Shown here: one piece after another, positions 26,075 to 35,053 of the stretch
Layout of the letters: every line of letters begins with the position of its first letter
Position numbering within the stretch: the stretch's first letter is position 1
Assembly: GCA_050173345.1 (NCBI GenBank)
Contig: JBFXKW010000002.1
Span: 566,200-630,199 of the forward strand
Direction of reading: 5' to 3'
Length of the DNA stretch: 64,000 nt
Source of the DNA: SHWC01 sp050173345
GTDB lineage: Bacteria > Pseudomonadota > Alphaproteobacteria > UBA828
The notes under the pieces: model-generated
What the model saw: only the letters and a program-made list of their open reading frames with translations
What the model was told of the DNA's origin: nothing
Database searches by the model: none
Made by a program: the position numbers and the translations under genes

Positions 26075-26133
26075 CCGCGCGGCCATCGACCGGAAGCGCG
26101 CCACCGACAAACGCAAAGACTCGAGGTCACGAA

Positions 26134-26433
26134 ATGGCTGATACCGCCCAACGCGGAAAGACGGAGGAGCTTTCCGAGCAGATCGAAGAGCTCCGCCGCG
26201 AGCTGTCAACGCTGTCCGACATGATGAGCGACATCATCGACACGGCAAAGGGCGATGCCGAAGGCCAGGTCGATGATCTCGTGCGCAAGGGAAAGCGGGC
26301 GATGCGCTCGGCGGCGCGGAAAGGCAAGGCGGCCATCTCGGGGGTGGAGACCACGATCTCGGACAATCCGTGGGCAAGCGTCGCGGTTGCCTTCGGCCTC
26401 GGCATCGTTCTCGGCCGGTTGCTCCGCCGATAG
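26134..26433 (+). CDS. DUF883/ElaB-YqjD-like membrane-anchored protein
   Basis: 99 residues: an N-terminal coiled-coil (TEELSEQIEELRRELSTLSDMM), an amphipathic middle, and a C-terminal helix DNPWASVAVAFGLGIVLGRLLRR with the GxxxG anchor typical of ElaB/YqjD. In E. coli these tail-anchored proteins bind stationary-phase ribosomes at the membrane. Here the gene sits in a general-stress-driven operon with the neighbouring membrane proteins; the spacing to the next gene is 7 bp. Confidence 0.88.
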   Translation: MADTAQRGKTEELSEQIEELRRELSTLSDMMSDIIDTAKGDAEGQVDDLVRKGKRAMRSAARKGKAAISGVETTISDNPWASVAVAFGLGIVLGRLLRR

Positions 26434-26440
26434 CGCCGTG

Positions 26441-26860
26441 ATGGAGGTGCTGGCCTCGCTCTTGTCGGAACGGCGCGGCGGGGGAGCGCCCATGCGCCAG
26501 CTATCGGTGCGGCTCGCCGCCTACGCCGTCGCCGCTCTTCTGGTGGTTGCGGCGATCGGCTTCCTCGTCGCGGCGCTCTACGAAACCTTCCTTCTGATGA
26601 GCGATCGCATCGCGGCGCCGTTGCTGGTCGCCGCGACGTTGGCGGCGGCGGCAGGGCTCGTCGTGCTCGCGATGTGGGCCGTCAACGCCCGTCGCGAGGC
26701 CGGCGAGCCGAGACGCCGCGAGCAGCCAGGAAAGGAGGAAGCCGATATCGTCTCGTTCGTGAGCGAGATGGGAGCGGCCGTCTCGAATGAGCGGATGGCA
26801 CCGCTCACCGCCGTCGGGCTGGCACTCGCGGCGGGGCTGGTGCGCGGCATGCGCAAATAG
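26441..26860 (+). CDS. small inner membrane protein, phage-holin-like (DUF1469/YqjE type) by context
   Basis: 139 residues with two membrane helices (LAAYAVAALLVVAAIGFLVAAL and APLLVAATLAAAAGLVVLAMWAV) and a further short hydrophobic stretch near the C-terminus. In many Proteobacteria a DUF883 gene is followed by a YqjE-like gene of this shape, and the arrangement is the same here. Sequence recognition alone is weak. Function is unknown, likely envelope stress. Confidence 0.65.
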   Translation: MEVLASLLSERRGGGAPMRQLSVRLAAYAVAALLVVAAIGFLVAALYETFLLMSDRIAAPLLVAATLAAAAGLVVLAMWAVNARREAGEPRRREQPGKEEADIVSFVSEMGAAVSNERMAPLTAVGLALAAGLVRGMRK

Positions 26861-26914
26861 CGAGCGCCCGGCTGCATGCTCCGCGGGCTCGACCGCCCGG
26901 ATGGACACGGACGA

Positions 26915-28096
26915 CTAGCCCGCAGGCAGCATCGGCATGGGGCATGAGGGCGCGGGGTGCTCCGAAGCCTGGCGATAATCGAGCCAGCCCCACACGGCGT
27001 AGTGATCCGAGAGGTCGCAGAGGTTCTCGCCTGCGGTCGTGCCGAACAGGCCGCGATTCTCGAAATCGAAGCGCGTGCGGAAGACGAGCGGGCAGTTGAA
27101 GGCGCGCGAAGGCGCCCGAAAGCCTCGGGCCGGCAGCACATAGTCGACGAAGCCATTGCCGCGCGAGACCCAGTCGTTCCGGGTCTCGCGGGTGTAGGGA
27201 TGGCCGAGGAACGTGGGCGCGCCGGCGCGCAACACATCGTCCTGAAGGACCGCTTCCAGAGCGGCGCCGCGCTGCGTATTGAGATCGCCGGCGATGATCA
27301 CGGCCTCGTCGGGCGCGATGCCGGCGCCATTCGTGACATAATCACCGATGTCCTGGAGCTGACGCTGACGCGCAGCGCTGCGCTCGGCGTCCCAGCCGGA
27401 TTGCAGGTGGGTGCCGATCACGTGATAGAGCCGGCCACCCTTGTCGATCTCGGCGTGGATGAACCCCTTGAAGGCGTAGCAATCGACCCCGCCGCACGAT
27501 TCGTAGACCAGCTCGCGCGCCGCGAGGATCGGATGGCGGCTCGCGATCAGCACGCCGCCATCCTGGTCGAAGCCGATGTCGCCTTCGCCGCCATCAGGGT
27601 ATCCGTCCCGCCGCGCTTCGTCCGCCCCCAGGCCGAACGGCGCAGGCTGGTCGAGCGGCTTGCCCTTGATGCGTGCCTGCGACAGCCGGTAGGCGGTGCC
27701 GAGCACGTGCGTGCTCCATGCGAAGCCGCGCTCGCGCAGGCCGGCGAGCAGGATGGCGCGGGCATCGTCGTCGAACGCCTCGGCGAACACCACCGCGTCG
27801 AACGGCTCGACAAAGCGGGGAATGAGCGCGGCTCGCTCCTCCTGGGCGAGCGCGAAGTCGCTGCCGAAGAACGGCACGTCGCGCGGGCCGATCGGCAGCA
27901 GGTAGACGTTCCAGACGAGCACGCTCAGCACGTCCGGCGAGGCCTCGACGGGCGGCGCGTGGTTGATGCCCGGCCCGTCGCACACGCGCTCACCGAGCGC
28001 GGGAGAGGCGGCCGGCGCCAGGAACGCCAGGACGCCGATCAGAACGCTGCTTATGGCGGCGACAGGCTTGCCGAAGCCGCGGAGGAATCTCGCCAT
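26915..28096 (-). CDS. secreted endonuclease/exonuclease/phosphatase family protein, sphingomyelinase-like
   Basis: 393 residues from the ATG at 28096, with a signal peptide (to about residue 36, SPALGE). The EEP fold motifs are VLVWNVYLLPIG, FAEAFDD (metal-binding Glu), HVIGTHLQSGWD, IIAGDLNTQRG (Asp/Asn pair) and DLSDHYAVWGW (catalytic His). The GTHLQ, GDLN and SDHY set is that of bacterial neutral sphingomyelinases, but DNases and phosphoinositide phosphatases share it. At least four cysteines fit a periplasmic or secreted protein. It ends the stress block and is not clearly in an operon. Confidence 0.82.
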   Translation of the reverse strand: MARFLRGFGKPVAAISSVLIGVLAFLAPAASPALGERVCDGPGINHAPPVEASPDVLSVLVWNVYLLPIGPRDVPFFGSDFALAQEERAALIPRFVEPFDAVVFAEAFDDDARAILLAGLRERGFAWSTHVLGTAYRLSQARIKGKPLDQPAPFGLGADEARRDGYPDGGEGDIGFDQDGGVLIASRHPILAARELVYESCGGVDCYAFKGFIHAEIDKGGRLYHVIGTHLQSGWDAERSAARQRQLQDIGDYVTNGAGIAPDEAVIIAGDLNTQRGAALEAVLQDDVLRAGAPTFLGHPYTRETRNDWVSRGNGFVDYVLPARGFRAPSRAFNCPLVFRTRFDFENRGLFGTTAGENLCDLSDHYAVWGWLDYRQASEHPAPSCPMPMLPAG

Positions 28097-28147
28097 CGCC
28101 AGAGAAGTAGCGCGCGCGCCGCCGCCAACCAAGCGCACGGTGCGGTC

Positions 28148-29152
28148 TCAGGCCCGGATCAGGCCCTCCGCCTTCAGCTCCGCCCATAGCGCGTCGGGGA
28201 TCGGCGCGGCAAGCGCCGCGACGTTGCGTTCGATCTCGTGCGGCGCCCGCGCACCAGGAATCACGGCCGCTACGGCCGGGTGGCGCAGCGGAAACTGGAT
28301 GGCCGCCTCGGCGAGCGCCACGCCGTGACGCTTGCAGACCGCCTCGAGCTTCGAAACCCGCTCCAGCACGGCCGGCGGCGCGGGCTTGTAGTTGTAGGTG
28401 ACGCCCGGCCTGGCGCCGACCGCGAGGATGCCCGTGTTGTACGGGCCGCCGATGATGACCCCGATGCCGCGGCGCTCGCAGAGCGGCAGGAAGCTCTCCA
28501 ATGCCTCCTGCTCGAGCAGCGTGTAGCGGCCGGCGAGCAGGAAGCAGTCGAAATCGCCGCGCTCGGCCAGCACCTGGCAGACCTCCCACTCGTTGAGGCC
28601 GGCACCGATCGCACCGACCACGCCCTGGTCGCGCAGCTCGCGCATGGCGCGGTAGCCGCCTGCCATCACCTCGTCGATGCGCCGCTGGCTCGCCTCCCTG
28701 GTGCCGTGCGTCCAGACATCGACGTCATGTATGAGCAGGATGTCGATGCGGCTCGTGCCGAGGCGCTGCAGGCTGTCCTCGAACGAGCGCATCGTCGCGT
28801 CATAGCCGTAGTCGTAGCTGACCTCGAAGGGCAGCGGCTCGATGAAGTGCCCGCCCTCCACCTTGCCGGCCCGCGCGGGCGTCAGCAGCCGCCCGATCTT
28901 GGTCGACAACACGAAGCTGTCGCGCGGCACGCCGCGCAGCGCATCGCCGACCCGGTGCTCGCTCAGCCCATGACCATAGAGCGGCGCGGTGTCGAAATAG
29001 CGGATGCCGGCAGCGAGCGCGGCGGCGATGGTCGCCGCCGCGTCCGCGTCCGACACCTTGGCGAACAGATTGCCGAACGGCGCGCCGCCGAAGCCCATCT
29101 GGCTGACGCGAAGCCCGCTCCGGCCGAGCGGCCGTGTCTCACCCGCTTTCAT
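28148..29152 (-). CDS. aldo/keto reductase
   Basis: 334 residues. TIM-barrel AKR motifs: GRSGLRVSQMGFGGAPFGNLF, IRYFDTAPLYGHGLSEHRVGDALRG (catalytic Asp and Tyr), VLSTKIGRL (catalytic Lys) and DILLIHDVD (catalytic His). The L-fucose/D-threo-aldose dehydrogenase subgroup has a similar start and middle. It follows the PhyH-HEAT gene by 12 bp on the same strand and is probably cotranscribed with it. Confidence 0.9.
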   Translation of the reverse strand: MKAGETRPLGRSGLRVSQMGFGGAPFGNLFAKVSDADAAATIAAALAAGIRYFDTAPLYGHGLSEHRVGDALRGVPRDSFVLSTKIGRLLTPARAGKVEGGHFIEPLPFEVSYDYGYDATMRSFEDSLQRLGTSRIDILLIHDVDVWTHGTREASQRRIDEVMAGGYRAMRELRDQGVVGAIGAGLNEWEVCQVLAERGDFDCFLLAGRYTLLEQEALESFLPLCERRGIGVIIGGPYNTGILAVGARPGVTYNYKPAPPAVLERVSKLEAVCKRHGVALAEAAIQFPLRHPAVAAVIPGARAPHEIERNVAALAAPIPDALWAELKAEGLIRA

Positions 29153-29164
29153 GCCGCGCCCGGC

Positions 29165-30817
29165 CTAGAACTGGCTCTTCGGGTTGGTCTTCGGGCACCA
29201 GCGCGCCGCCTTGAGGAACGGGATCAGCAGCGCCTGCGCCTCCCGCGTGCCGATGCGATCGAGCGCCTCCAGGGCATAACCGACCACATAGCGGTTGCCG
29301 TCATAGAGCGCATCCTCGAGCGCCGCGATGACCGCCGGCTCCTTCGGCGCGAGCCGCGCGATCGACTGCACCGCGTTGAAGCGAACCTCGTCCTCCGCGT
29401 CGCGCATGGCGTGCAGCAGGGCGCGCACCGCCTGGGGCCGGCCCCTCATCAAGCCGAGCGCCTCGACCGCGCTGATCCGGACATAGACGTCCGGGTCCGC
29501 AGCGCCGGCCTCCAGGACCTCGTAGACCGATGCGTCCTCCGCGCCGATCTGGCCGAGCGCATAGGCGATGTACTTGCGCACGCGCGGCCCCGCCCCCGCA
29601 TAGGCCGCGACCAGCGGGGCGGACGCGGCAACGCCGATGCCGACCAACGCATGTGCCGCGTTGCGCGCCGGCATCTCGACCTCGGCATGCTGGCCCTCAT
29701 CGACCAGGATGCGCGGATCGTCGACGCTCTCGCCGTCATTGCCGAGCAGCACCTCGATCAAGGCCGGGATCGTGGGTTCGCCGATCGCCGAGAGCGCATA
29801 GGCCGCGTTCAACGAAGCGGGTTCGAACCCGTCGTGCAGCGCCGCCTTCAAGGCGGATATAGCCGGCGCGGCCGCCGGCCCGAGACGACCGAGGGCGAGC
29901 GCCGCATCGCGCCGTGCCTTCGGCGCCCCGCTCGACAGCGCCTCAACGAGCCGCTCGACCTCGCCGCCCTCAACCGGCGCCGCGACGCGCGGCGGCGCCA
30001 TGCCGGCGAGCCAGTACCATTGCTGGCGATAGAGCTCGTCGACGCGATGGCCCGGCAGGTCGTCGGGCAGCCGCCATGCCGTGTCCTCGCACGCCCAGCC
30101 CGGCGCCTCGGGGCGCGACATGCGGGTGAACTCAAACTTCAGCATGAAGCGCTCGTTCTGCGTGACGTTCTTCATCTTCCGGTGCCAGACGTCGTAATGG
30201 ATCATCAGGCAGGTGCCCGCGGGGCCGGACGCGGCATAGCCGAGCGCGTCGATGTCGTCCGGCCGCTGGGCGAAGCAATAGGTGCCGGCCGCGACGCCGG
30301 TCGGGCCGATCTCGGGATAGACCTCCTGCGGGTAGTACATGATCATCACCCACCAGGGCCGATGGTCGTGCACCTTACGCTTGTAGCCCCAATAGCTGTC
30401 GTGATGCCAGACCTGCTCCTCGCTGCCGGGCGGGTTGTCGTGCGGGTAGCGGTGCGGGTGCAGCCAGAAATCCGGCCCGAGCACGCTGATCAGCGCGCCC
30501 TTGATCGCGGGATCGTCGACGACGCGGAGCAGCTCGGGCGTGAGCGGCAGGAAGTTGTTGCCCGGATTGTCGATCGCAAGGTGGCCGAGCATCCGCTTCG
30601 CCGCGACGTGCATCCGCGCGTGGAAATCGTCCGGCAGGCTGGTCTGGAGCCGCAGATAACCGTTGGCGAGGAACGAGTGGAGCTGCCGGTCGCCGAGCAG
30701 GATGGGCGGCCTCCGCTCCGGCGCGCGGCCGACCCCGGAGCTCAAGCCCTCCTCCAGGCTGAACGCCTCGTCGGCTGCCTTGCTGACCTTGAATTGGGCC
30801 TGCTGAACCTGGCTCAT
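29165..30817 (-). CDS. phytanoyl-CoA dioxygenase (PhyH) domain fused to HEAT repeats
   Basis: 550 residues from the ATG at 30817 (GGAGGTGG upstream). Residues about 40-280 form a PhyH-type Fe(II)/2-oxoglutarate dioxygenase: EQVWHHDSYWG gives the His138-x-Asp140 pair and IHYDVWHRKMKN the distal His212. Residues about 285-550 are HEAT/PBS-lyase-like repeats (AALALGRLGPAAAPAISALK, RKYIAYALGQIGAEDASVY, VRISAVEALG, VRFNAVQSIARLAP, VVGYALEALDRIG). PhyH enzymes hydroxylate lipids, sugars or small metabolites; HEAT arrays bind proteins. A fusion of the two is unusual. It is likely the first gene of a pair with the aldo/keto reductase. Confidence 0.87.
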   Translation of the reverse strand: MSQVQQAQFKVSKAADEAFSLEEGLSSGVGRAPERRPPILLGDRQLHSFLANGYLRLQTSLPDDFHARMHVAAKRMLGHLAIDNPGNNFLPLTPELLRVVDDPAIKGALISVLGPDFWLHPHRYPHDNPPGSEEQVWHHDSYWGYKRKVHDHRPWWVMIMYYPQEVYPEIGPTGVAAGTYCFAQRPDDIDALGYAASGPAGTCLMIHYDVWHRKMKNVTQNERFMLKFEFTRMSRPEAPGWACEDTAWRLPDDLPGHRVDELYRQQWYWLAGMAPPRVAAPVEGGEVERLVEALSSGAPKARRDAALALGRLGPAAAPAISALKAALHDGFEPASLNAAYALSAIGEPTIPALIEVLLGNDGESVDDPRILVDEGQHAEVEMPARNAAHALVGIGVAASAPLVAAYAGAGPRVRKYIAYALGQIGAEDASVYEVLEAGAADPDVYVRISAVEALGLMRGRPQAVRALLHAMRDAEDEVRFNAVQSIARLAPKEPAVIAALEDALYDGNRYVVGYALEALDRIGTREAQALLIPFLKAARWCPKTNPKSQF

Positions 30818-31118
30818 CGGGCCACCTCCGCTTGGTTCAGGCTGCATGCCGGCATAGGCGCTGCTAGACTAAGGCCGAGGGCGGCGCATTGCGAGCCCGA
30901 TCTGGGGCCGCGCCGGCCACCTGTTTGTTGATTGTGATCACAAGACGCCGGGATCAGCCTGGAGCACGGTCCGATCGGGTTGACCTGACCTGATCGGTGA
31001 ATCCTGCTCCAGCTTGTCGAGCAGGGCAGGGTTCACGCTCGAGAGGGAATCGCCGAGCGATTCCATCTCAAACGATCCTGCTCCAGGCGTCGGGCCAAGC
31101 AACCAGGGAGGCATCGCG
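30818..31118. other. divergent intergenic region with several palindromes
   Basis: 301 bases between the PhyH-HEAT gene and the second Gfo/Idh/MocA gene. It contains TTGTGATCACAA (30932-30943), whose inner ten bases recur at 4667-4676; an 8-bp stem GGAATCGC/GCGATTCC (31046-31064); and a direct repeat ATCCTGCTCCAG at 31001-31012 and 31075-31086. No coding frame is credible. It looks like a regulated divergent promoter region. Confidence 0.5.
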
Positions 31119-32297
31119 ATGAAGGAAATCCGCATCGGGTTGATCGGCGGCGTCGGCTGGATGGCGAAGACGCATGCGCTGACCTACGCCATGGCACCGA
31201 CGATCTTCGGCAATGCGCCGGCGCGGCCGGTGCTCGAGATGCTGGCCGAGGCGACCGACGAGCTGGCCAAGGGCGCGGCGGCGGACTATGGCGCGAGGCG
31301 CTGGACCTCGGACTGGCGCAAGCTGGTCAACGACCCGAACATCGACGTCGTCGACGTCTGCACGCCCAACCACCTCCACAAGGAGATGGTGCTGGCGGCG
31401 GCGGCGGCCGGCAAGCACATCTATTGCGAGAAGCCGCTCGGCCTGAACGTCGACGAGACGAGGGTGATGGCGGATGCCGTGCGCAAGGCCGGCGTCCTCA
31501 ACCTGGTCGGCCACAACTTCCCGCACAACCCGATCCACAGCCTCGCGCGCGACATCATCCGGGGCGGCGAGATCGGCGAGCTGGTCAACATGCGCGTGTC
31601 GTTCAACGTCGATTTCCTCGCCGACGAGGACATCCCCTTCATCTGGCGCTGCGACCGCAAGCTGGCCGGCAGCGGCACGGTCGGCGACATCAACGTGCAC
31701 GTGTTCAGCTTCACCGAATACCTGATCGGCCCGCTCGCCGAGGTGTGCGCCAAGCTCACCACAGTCGTGAAGCAGCGCAAGGTGATCGAGGGCGCGACCA
31801 TAGGCCGCTCCAGCGATACCTCGAGCAAGGCGCAGATGCGCACCGTCGATACCGACGACGCCGTCCAGATGATCGCGACCTTCGAGAACGGCTGCACCGG
31901 CATCTTCGACACCAGCCGCGTCGCGCACGGCCACAAGGCCGACATGAGCTACGACATCGTCGGCCGCAAGGGCGCGATCCGCTGGAGCAACGACCGGCTG
32001 AACGAGCTGCAGGTCTATACGACGGCCGATCCGGCCGATCGCGTCGGCTTCAAGCGCATCGAGACCAACCCGGCCCATCCCTATTACGGCTCGTTCTATC
32101 CCATCGCCAGCATCGGCATGGGCTACAACGACATAAAGGTGATCGAGGTGCGCGAGCTGGTGCAGGCGGTCAGCGGCGAGAACGTCAAGCTGTGGCCCGA
32201 CTTCGCCGTCGCCCACAGGATCCAGCGCTATGTCGAGGCCACCATCAAATCCAGCGAGGAGCGCCGCTGGGTCAAGATCAGCGAAATTCCTGCCTGA
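31119..32297 (+). CDS. Gfo/Idh/MocA family oxidoreductase
   Basis: 392 residues from the ATG at 31119 (AGGGAGG upstream). The Rossmann motif GLIGGVGWMAKTH and the KHIYCEKPLGLN motif identify the family; GSGTVGDINVHVFSFTEYLIGP carries the Asp/His catalytic region. It faces a carbohydrate ABC importer transcribed towards it, and an EboE-like TIM-barrel protein lies beyond, so oxidation of an imported sugar or polyol is a reasonable inference. The gene ends 2 bases before a terminator acting on the opposite strand. Confidence 0.9.
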   Translation: MKEIRIGLIGGVGWMAKTHALTYAMAPTIFGNAPARPVLEMLAEATDELAKGAAADYGARRWTSDWRKLVNDPNIDVVDVCTPNHLHKEMVLAAAAAGKHIYCEKPLGLNVDETRVMADAVRKAGVLNLVGHNFPHNPIHSLARDIIRGGEIGELVNMRVSFNVDFLADEDIPFIWRCDRKLAGSGTVGDINVHVFSFTEYLIGPLAEVCAKLTTVVKQRKVIEGATIGRSSDTSSKAQMRTVDTDDAVQMIATFENGCTGIFDTSRVAHGHKADMSYDIVGRKGAIRWSNDRLNELQVYTTADPADRVGFKRIETNPAHPYYGSFYPIASIGMGYNDIKVIEVRELVQAVSGENVKLWPDFAVAHRIQRYVEATIKSSEERRWVKISEIPA

Positions 32298-32299
32298 AC

Positions 32300-32327
32300 A
32301 AAAAAAGGGAGGAGCTTTGCTCCTCCC
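32300..32327 (-). terminator. rho-independent terminator of the carbohydrate ABC operon
   Basis: A 9-bp stem (32307-32315 with 32319-32327, arm GGGAGGAGC), a 3-base loop and, on the minus strand, seven U residues (A-run 32300-32306). It ends the minus-strand importer operon just past the solute-binding protein gene. Confidence 0.92.
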
Positions 32328-32348
32328 CATATCCGAAAGGCGTGCGTC

Positions 32349-33872
32349 CTAGACTTTCATGCCGACCTTGCGGGTCGATTCGAGGAACTTGGCGTACTGC
32401 GCCTTCTGGCTGTCGATGCCGAGCTTCTGCGTGATCTTCACCCATTCCTCGGCGGCATCGTCGAGCGCGTCCTTTGCCGTGACCTGGCCGGCGATGACCT
32501 TCTGGATGTTCCGCCCGAGCGCATCGCCGTACTCGCCGGCGCCCTCCCAATACATCTGGGGATAGGCGCGCTCGACGTTCTTCTCGAGCCCGGCGAGGTG
32601 GTCCTTCGCGCGGTCCAGCGTCTGGAAGATGCCGTCGTTGACCGGCCACAGCTCGCTGGTGGTGCGCTGCGGGTTGGGCTCGGTATACATCTTCGCCGCC
32701 GCGTCGCCGAAATGCGTCTTGCCGAACGGGTCGGAGCCGCAATAGGGGTCCGCGCAATAGTGCTCGGAGTAGTCCTTGTGCGACATGCGGTAGATGAAGT
32801 AGGCGGCCGCCTCCTTCTGCTCCTCGGAGGCGTTCGCGGGCACGCTGACGGTGCGGCTGAACAGCGCGACCGGCGTGTTGAGGATCGTCCCGTCGGCCTG
32901 GACGGTGCCGGGCACCACCTCCGAGCCCTGGTCCTGGGCCCGCTCGAGACCCTGGCTGCGCACCGTGAACTCGGCGAGGTCGATCCACCAGATCGACATG
33001 ACGTCGGCGCCGGATTCCCAGCGCGCGATGGTACCGCCGATGTCGAGCGATTCCTTGCCCGGCGGCCCGGTCAGCACGATCTCCTTGAACAGCTCGAGCG
33101 ATTCGGCGGCGGCCGGCGTGTTGATGCCGGGGTTCATGTTCTCGTCGAAATACTTGACCCCGTAGCTCGCCGCCACGTCGAACCAGAAGCCCCAGCTGAA
33201 GTTCGGCGGCGCCATGACGACGGAGGTGCCGTAGATGCCTGTCGAGCTCAGCTCGTCGGTGAAGAAGCGCGCCACGTCGCGGAACTCCTCCCACGTCTTC
33301 GGCACGGCGAGCTCGCGCTGGAAGCGCTGCGAGTACTTCTTCTGGTACTCCGAATTGTTGAAGTAGGACGGCCGGTAATGCAGGTTGTGGATGTCGCCGT
33401 CCACCATGAACCCATAGGTCTTGCCGCCCCACTTCGTGTAGAACTCGCCATAGCGGGGCATCACCCACTCGTCGTACTCCGCGGCCCCTTCATACTGCGC
33501 GAGATAGTCGTCGAGCGGCTCGAGCACGCCCGATTCCGCGAACACGCCGAAATAGAGGCTCGGATAGACCGCCCAGCTGAAGCGCGGGTTCTTCGAGAGG
33601 AGCTGCGGAAACAGCTTCGCCGTGGTCTCGCCCGAGTCATAGATCTCATGGCTCGAGATGCCGACGCCGGCCTCTTCCTTGATCAGCGGCGAAAGCCAGA
33701 GCGCCGCGTTCTGCCAGTTGCTGTCCCAGCTGACGGGAATGTCGATATCGAAGCGCTTCTCGGCGCGCGCATAGCGCGAGCGCAGGAACCCTGGGGCGAA
33801 GGCGGCTGAGCCTGCCGCAAGCGCCGTGCCCTTCATGAATCGTCTGCGGCTCAAATGAGAAAAAGCACCCAT
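32349..33872 (-). CDS. ABC transporter extracellular solute-binding protein (carbohydrate type, Tat-exported)
   Basis: 507 residues, longer than most family 1 sugar-binding proteins. The N-terminus has a twin-arginine signal SRRRFMKG followed by TALAAGSAAFAPGF. The mature part has the cluster B features WEEFRDVARFFTD and INTPAAAESLELFKEIVLTGPPG. GGAGG 8 bases before the ATG. It is the last gene of the permease-permease-ATPase-ATPase-binding protein operon; the 73-bp gap before it may allow separate control of its level. The substrate is probably a sugar, polyol or glycerol-like compound. Confidence 0.92.
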   Translation of the reverse strand: MGAFSHLSRRRFMKGTALAAGSAAFAPGFLRSRYARAEKRFDIDIPVSWDSNWQNAALWLSPLIKEEAGVGISSHEIYDSGETTAKLFPQLLSKNPRFSWAVYPSLYFGVFAESGVLEPLDDYLAQYEGAAEYDEWVMPRYGEFYTKWGGKTYGFMVDGDIHNLHYRPSYFNNSEYQKKYSQRFQRELAVPKTWEEFRDVARFFTDELSSTGIYGTSVVMAPPNFSWGFWFDVAASYGVKYFDENMNPGINTPAAAESLELFKEIVLTGPPGKESLDIGGTIARWESGADVMSIWWIDLAEFTVRSQGLERAQDQGSEVVPGTVQADGTILNTPVALFSRTVSVPANASEEQKEAAAYFIYRMSHKDYSEHYCADPYCGSDPFGKTHFGDAAAKMYTEPNPQRTTSELWPVNDGIFQTLDRAKDHLAGLEKNVERAYPQMYWEGAGEYGDALGRNIQKVIAGQVTAKDALDDAAEEWVKITQKLGIDSQKAQYAKFLESTRKVGMKV

Positions 33873-33945
33873 GACGTCTTACCTCCCTACGTTGCCTCAT
33901 CCTCGATGCTGAAATGAGCCTACGGGGCCAACGATGGTTGCTCGA

Positions 33946-35046
33946 TCACACGATCAGTCGTTCGTCCTCCTCGCTGAACACCATGACATCCCGCGGCTCA
34001 TAGTGCAGGTCCACCGTCTCGCCAGCGGCAACGCGATCATCGGGTGATGACAGCGCCTGCAACCTCCGCTCACCCGTTTTCAAGGTGAGGATACTTCGCT
34101 CGCCCAGATATTCGTTGATCTCCACCCGCGCCTGGATCGGCACCATGCCGTTCTTCGGCTGGCGGTGCAGGTTCTGCGGCCTGATGCCGATCAGGTAGCG
34201 CGCGTCGTTCCGCCCGCGCAGCGCGGCCTGCTTCCGCTCCGAGAGGCGGAACGTCAGGGCGCCCGTCGTCATGGCCAGCGCGCCGTCCAGCTCGGTCAGG
34301 GTGGCGCTGAAGAAGTTGGTGGGCGGCTCGCCGATGAAGTCGGCGACGAAGCGGTCGACCGGCCGCTCGTAGAGCTCGTCGCGGGTGCCGACCTGCTTGA
34401 CGTTGCCCTGGTACATGACGGCGATGCGGTCAGACAGAGCCAGCGCCTCCATCTGATCGTGGGTGACGAAGATCATCGTGCTGCCGAGCGACTGGTGCAG
34501 CCGCTTCAGGTCGAACAGCATCTGGAAACGCAAGTGACCGTCGACATGCCCGAGCACCTCGTCGAGGATGAAGGCCGCGGGCTCGCGGATCAGCGCGCGC
34601 GCAAGCGAGACGCGCTGGCGCTGCCCGCCCGACAGCGCGTAAGGGTGCATGTGGAGGATATGCTCGATCTGCAGGAGCTCGGCGAGCGCGTCCACCTTCT
34701 TCTGCCGCTCGGCCTTCGGCACCTTGCGCACTTCGAGCGGGAACGCGATGTTCTCGCGCGCGGTGAAATTCGGGTAGAGCGCGTAGTTCTCGAACGCCAT
34801 CGCGACGTTGCGCTGCTGGGGCGGCAGCTCGTTGACGCGCCGGTCGTCGAAGCGGATTTCGCCCGAGCTCGGGGTTTCGAGGCCGACGATCATGCGCAGC
34901 GTCGTCGACTTGCCGCAGCCGGACGGGCCGACCACCGAGAGGAACTCGCCGTCCGCCACCGAGAAGCTGACATCCTTCACGGCGTGCACCGCGTGCGCGC
35001 CGGCGCCATAGTGCTTGTTGACCTCGTGAAGGCTGACGTTCGACAT
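33946..35046 (-). CDS. ABC transporter ATP-binding protein (UgpC/MalK type), atypical Walker B
   Basis: 366 residues. Walker A is canonical (GPSGCGKSTT), and the signature LSGGQRQRVSLARAL is intact. The Walker B and following loop read AFILDEVLGHVDGHLR: Val replaces the usual Pro after DE, and GHVD replaces SNLD. The C-terminal TOBE-type regulatory domain is present (DRFVADFIGEPPTNF onward). The ATG at 35046 is preferred to the GTG at 35049. It pairs with a second, differently modified ATPase encoded 7 bp upstream in transcription order. Confidence 0.92.
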   Translation of the reverse strand: MSNVSLHEVNKHYGAGAHAVHAVKDVSFSVADGEFLSVVGPSGCGKSTTLRMIVGLETPSSGEIRFDDRRVNELPPQQRNVAMAFENYALYPNFTARENIAFPLEVRKVPKAERQKKVDALAELLQIEHILHMHPYALSGGQRQRVSLARALIREPAAFILDEVLGHVDGHLRFQMLFDLKRLHQSLGSTMIFVTHDQMEALALSDRIAVMYQGNVKQVGTRDELYERPVDRFVADFIGEPPTNFFSATLTELDGALAMTTGALTFRLSERKQAALRGRNDARYLIGIRPQNLHRQPKNGMVPIQARVEINEYLGERSILTLKTGERRLQALSSPDDRVAAGETVDLHYEPRDVMVFSEEDERLIV

Positions 35047-35053
35047 CACCGCC

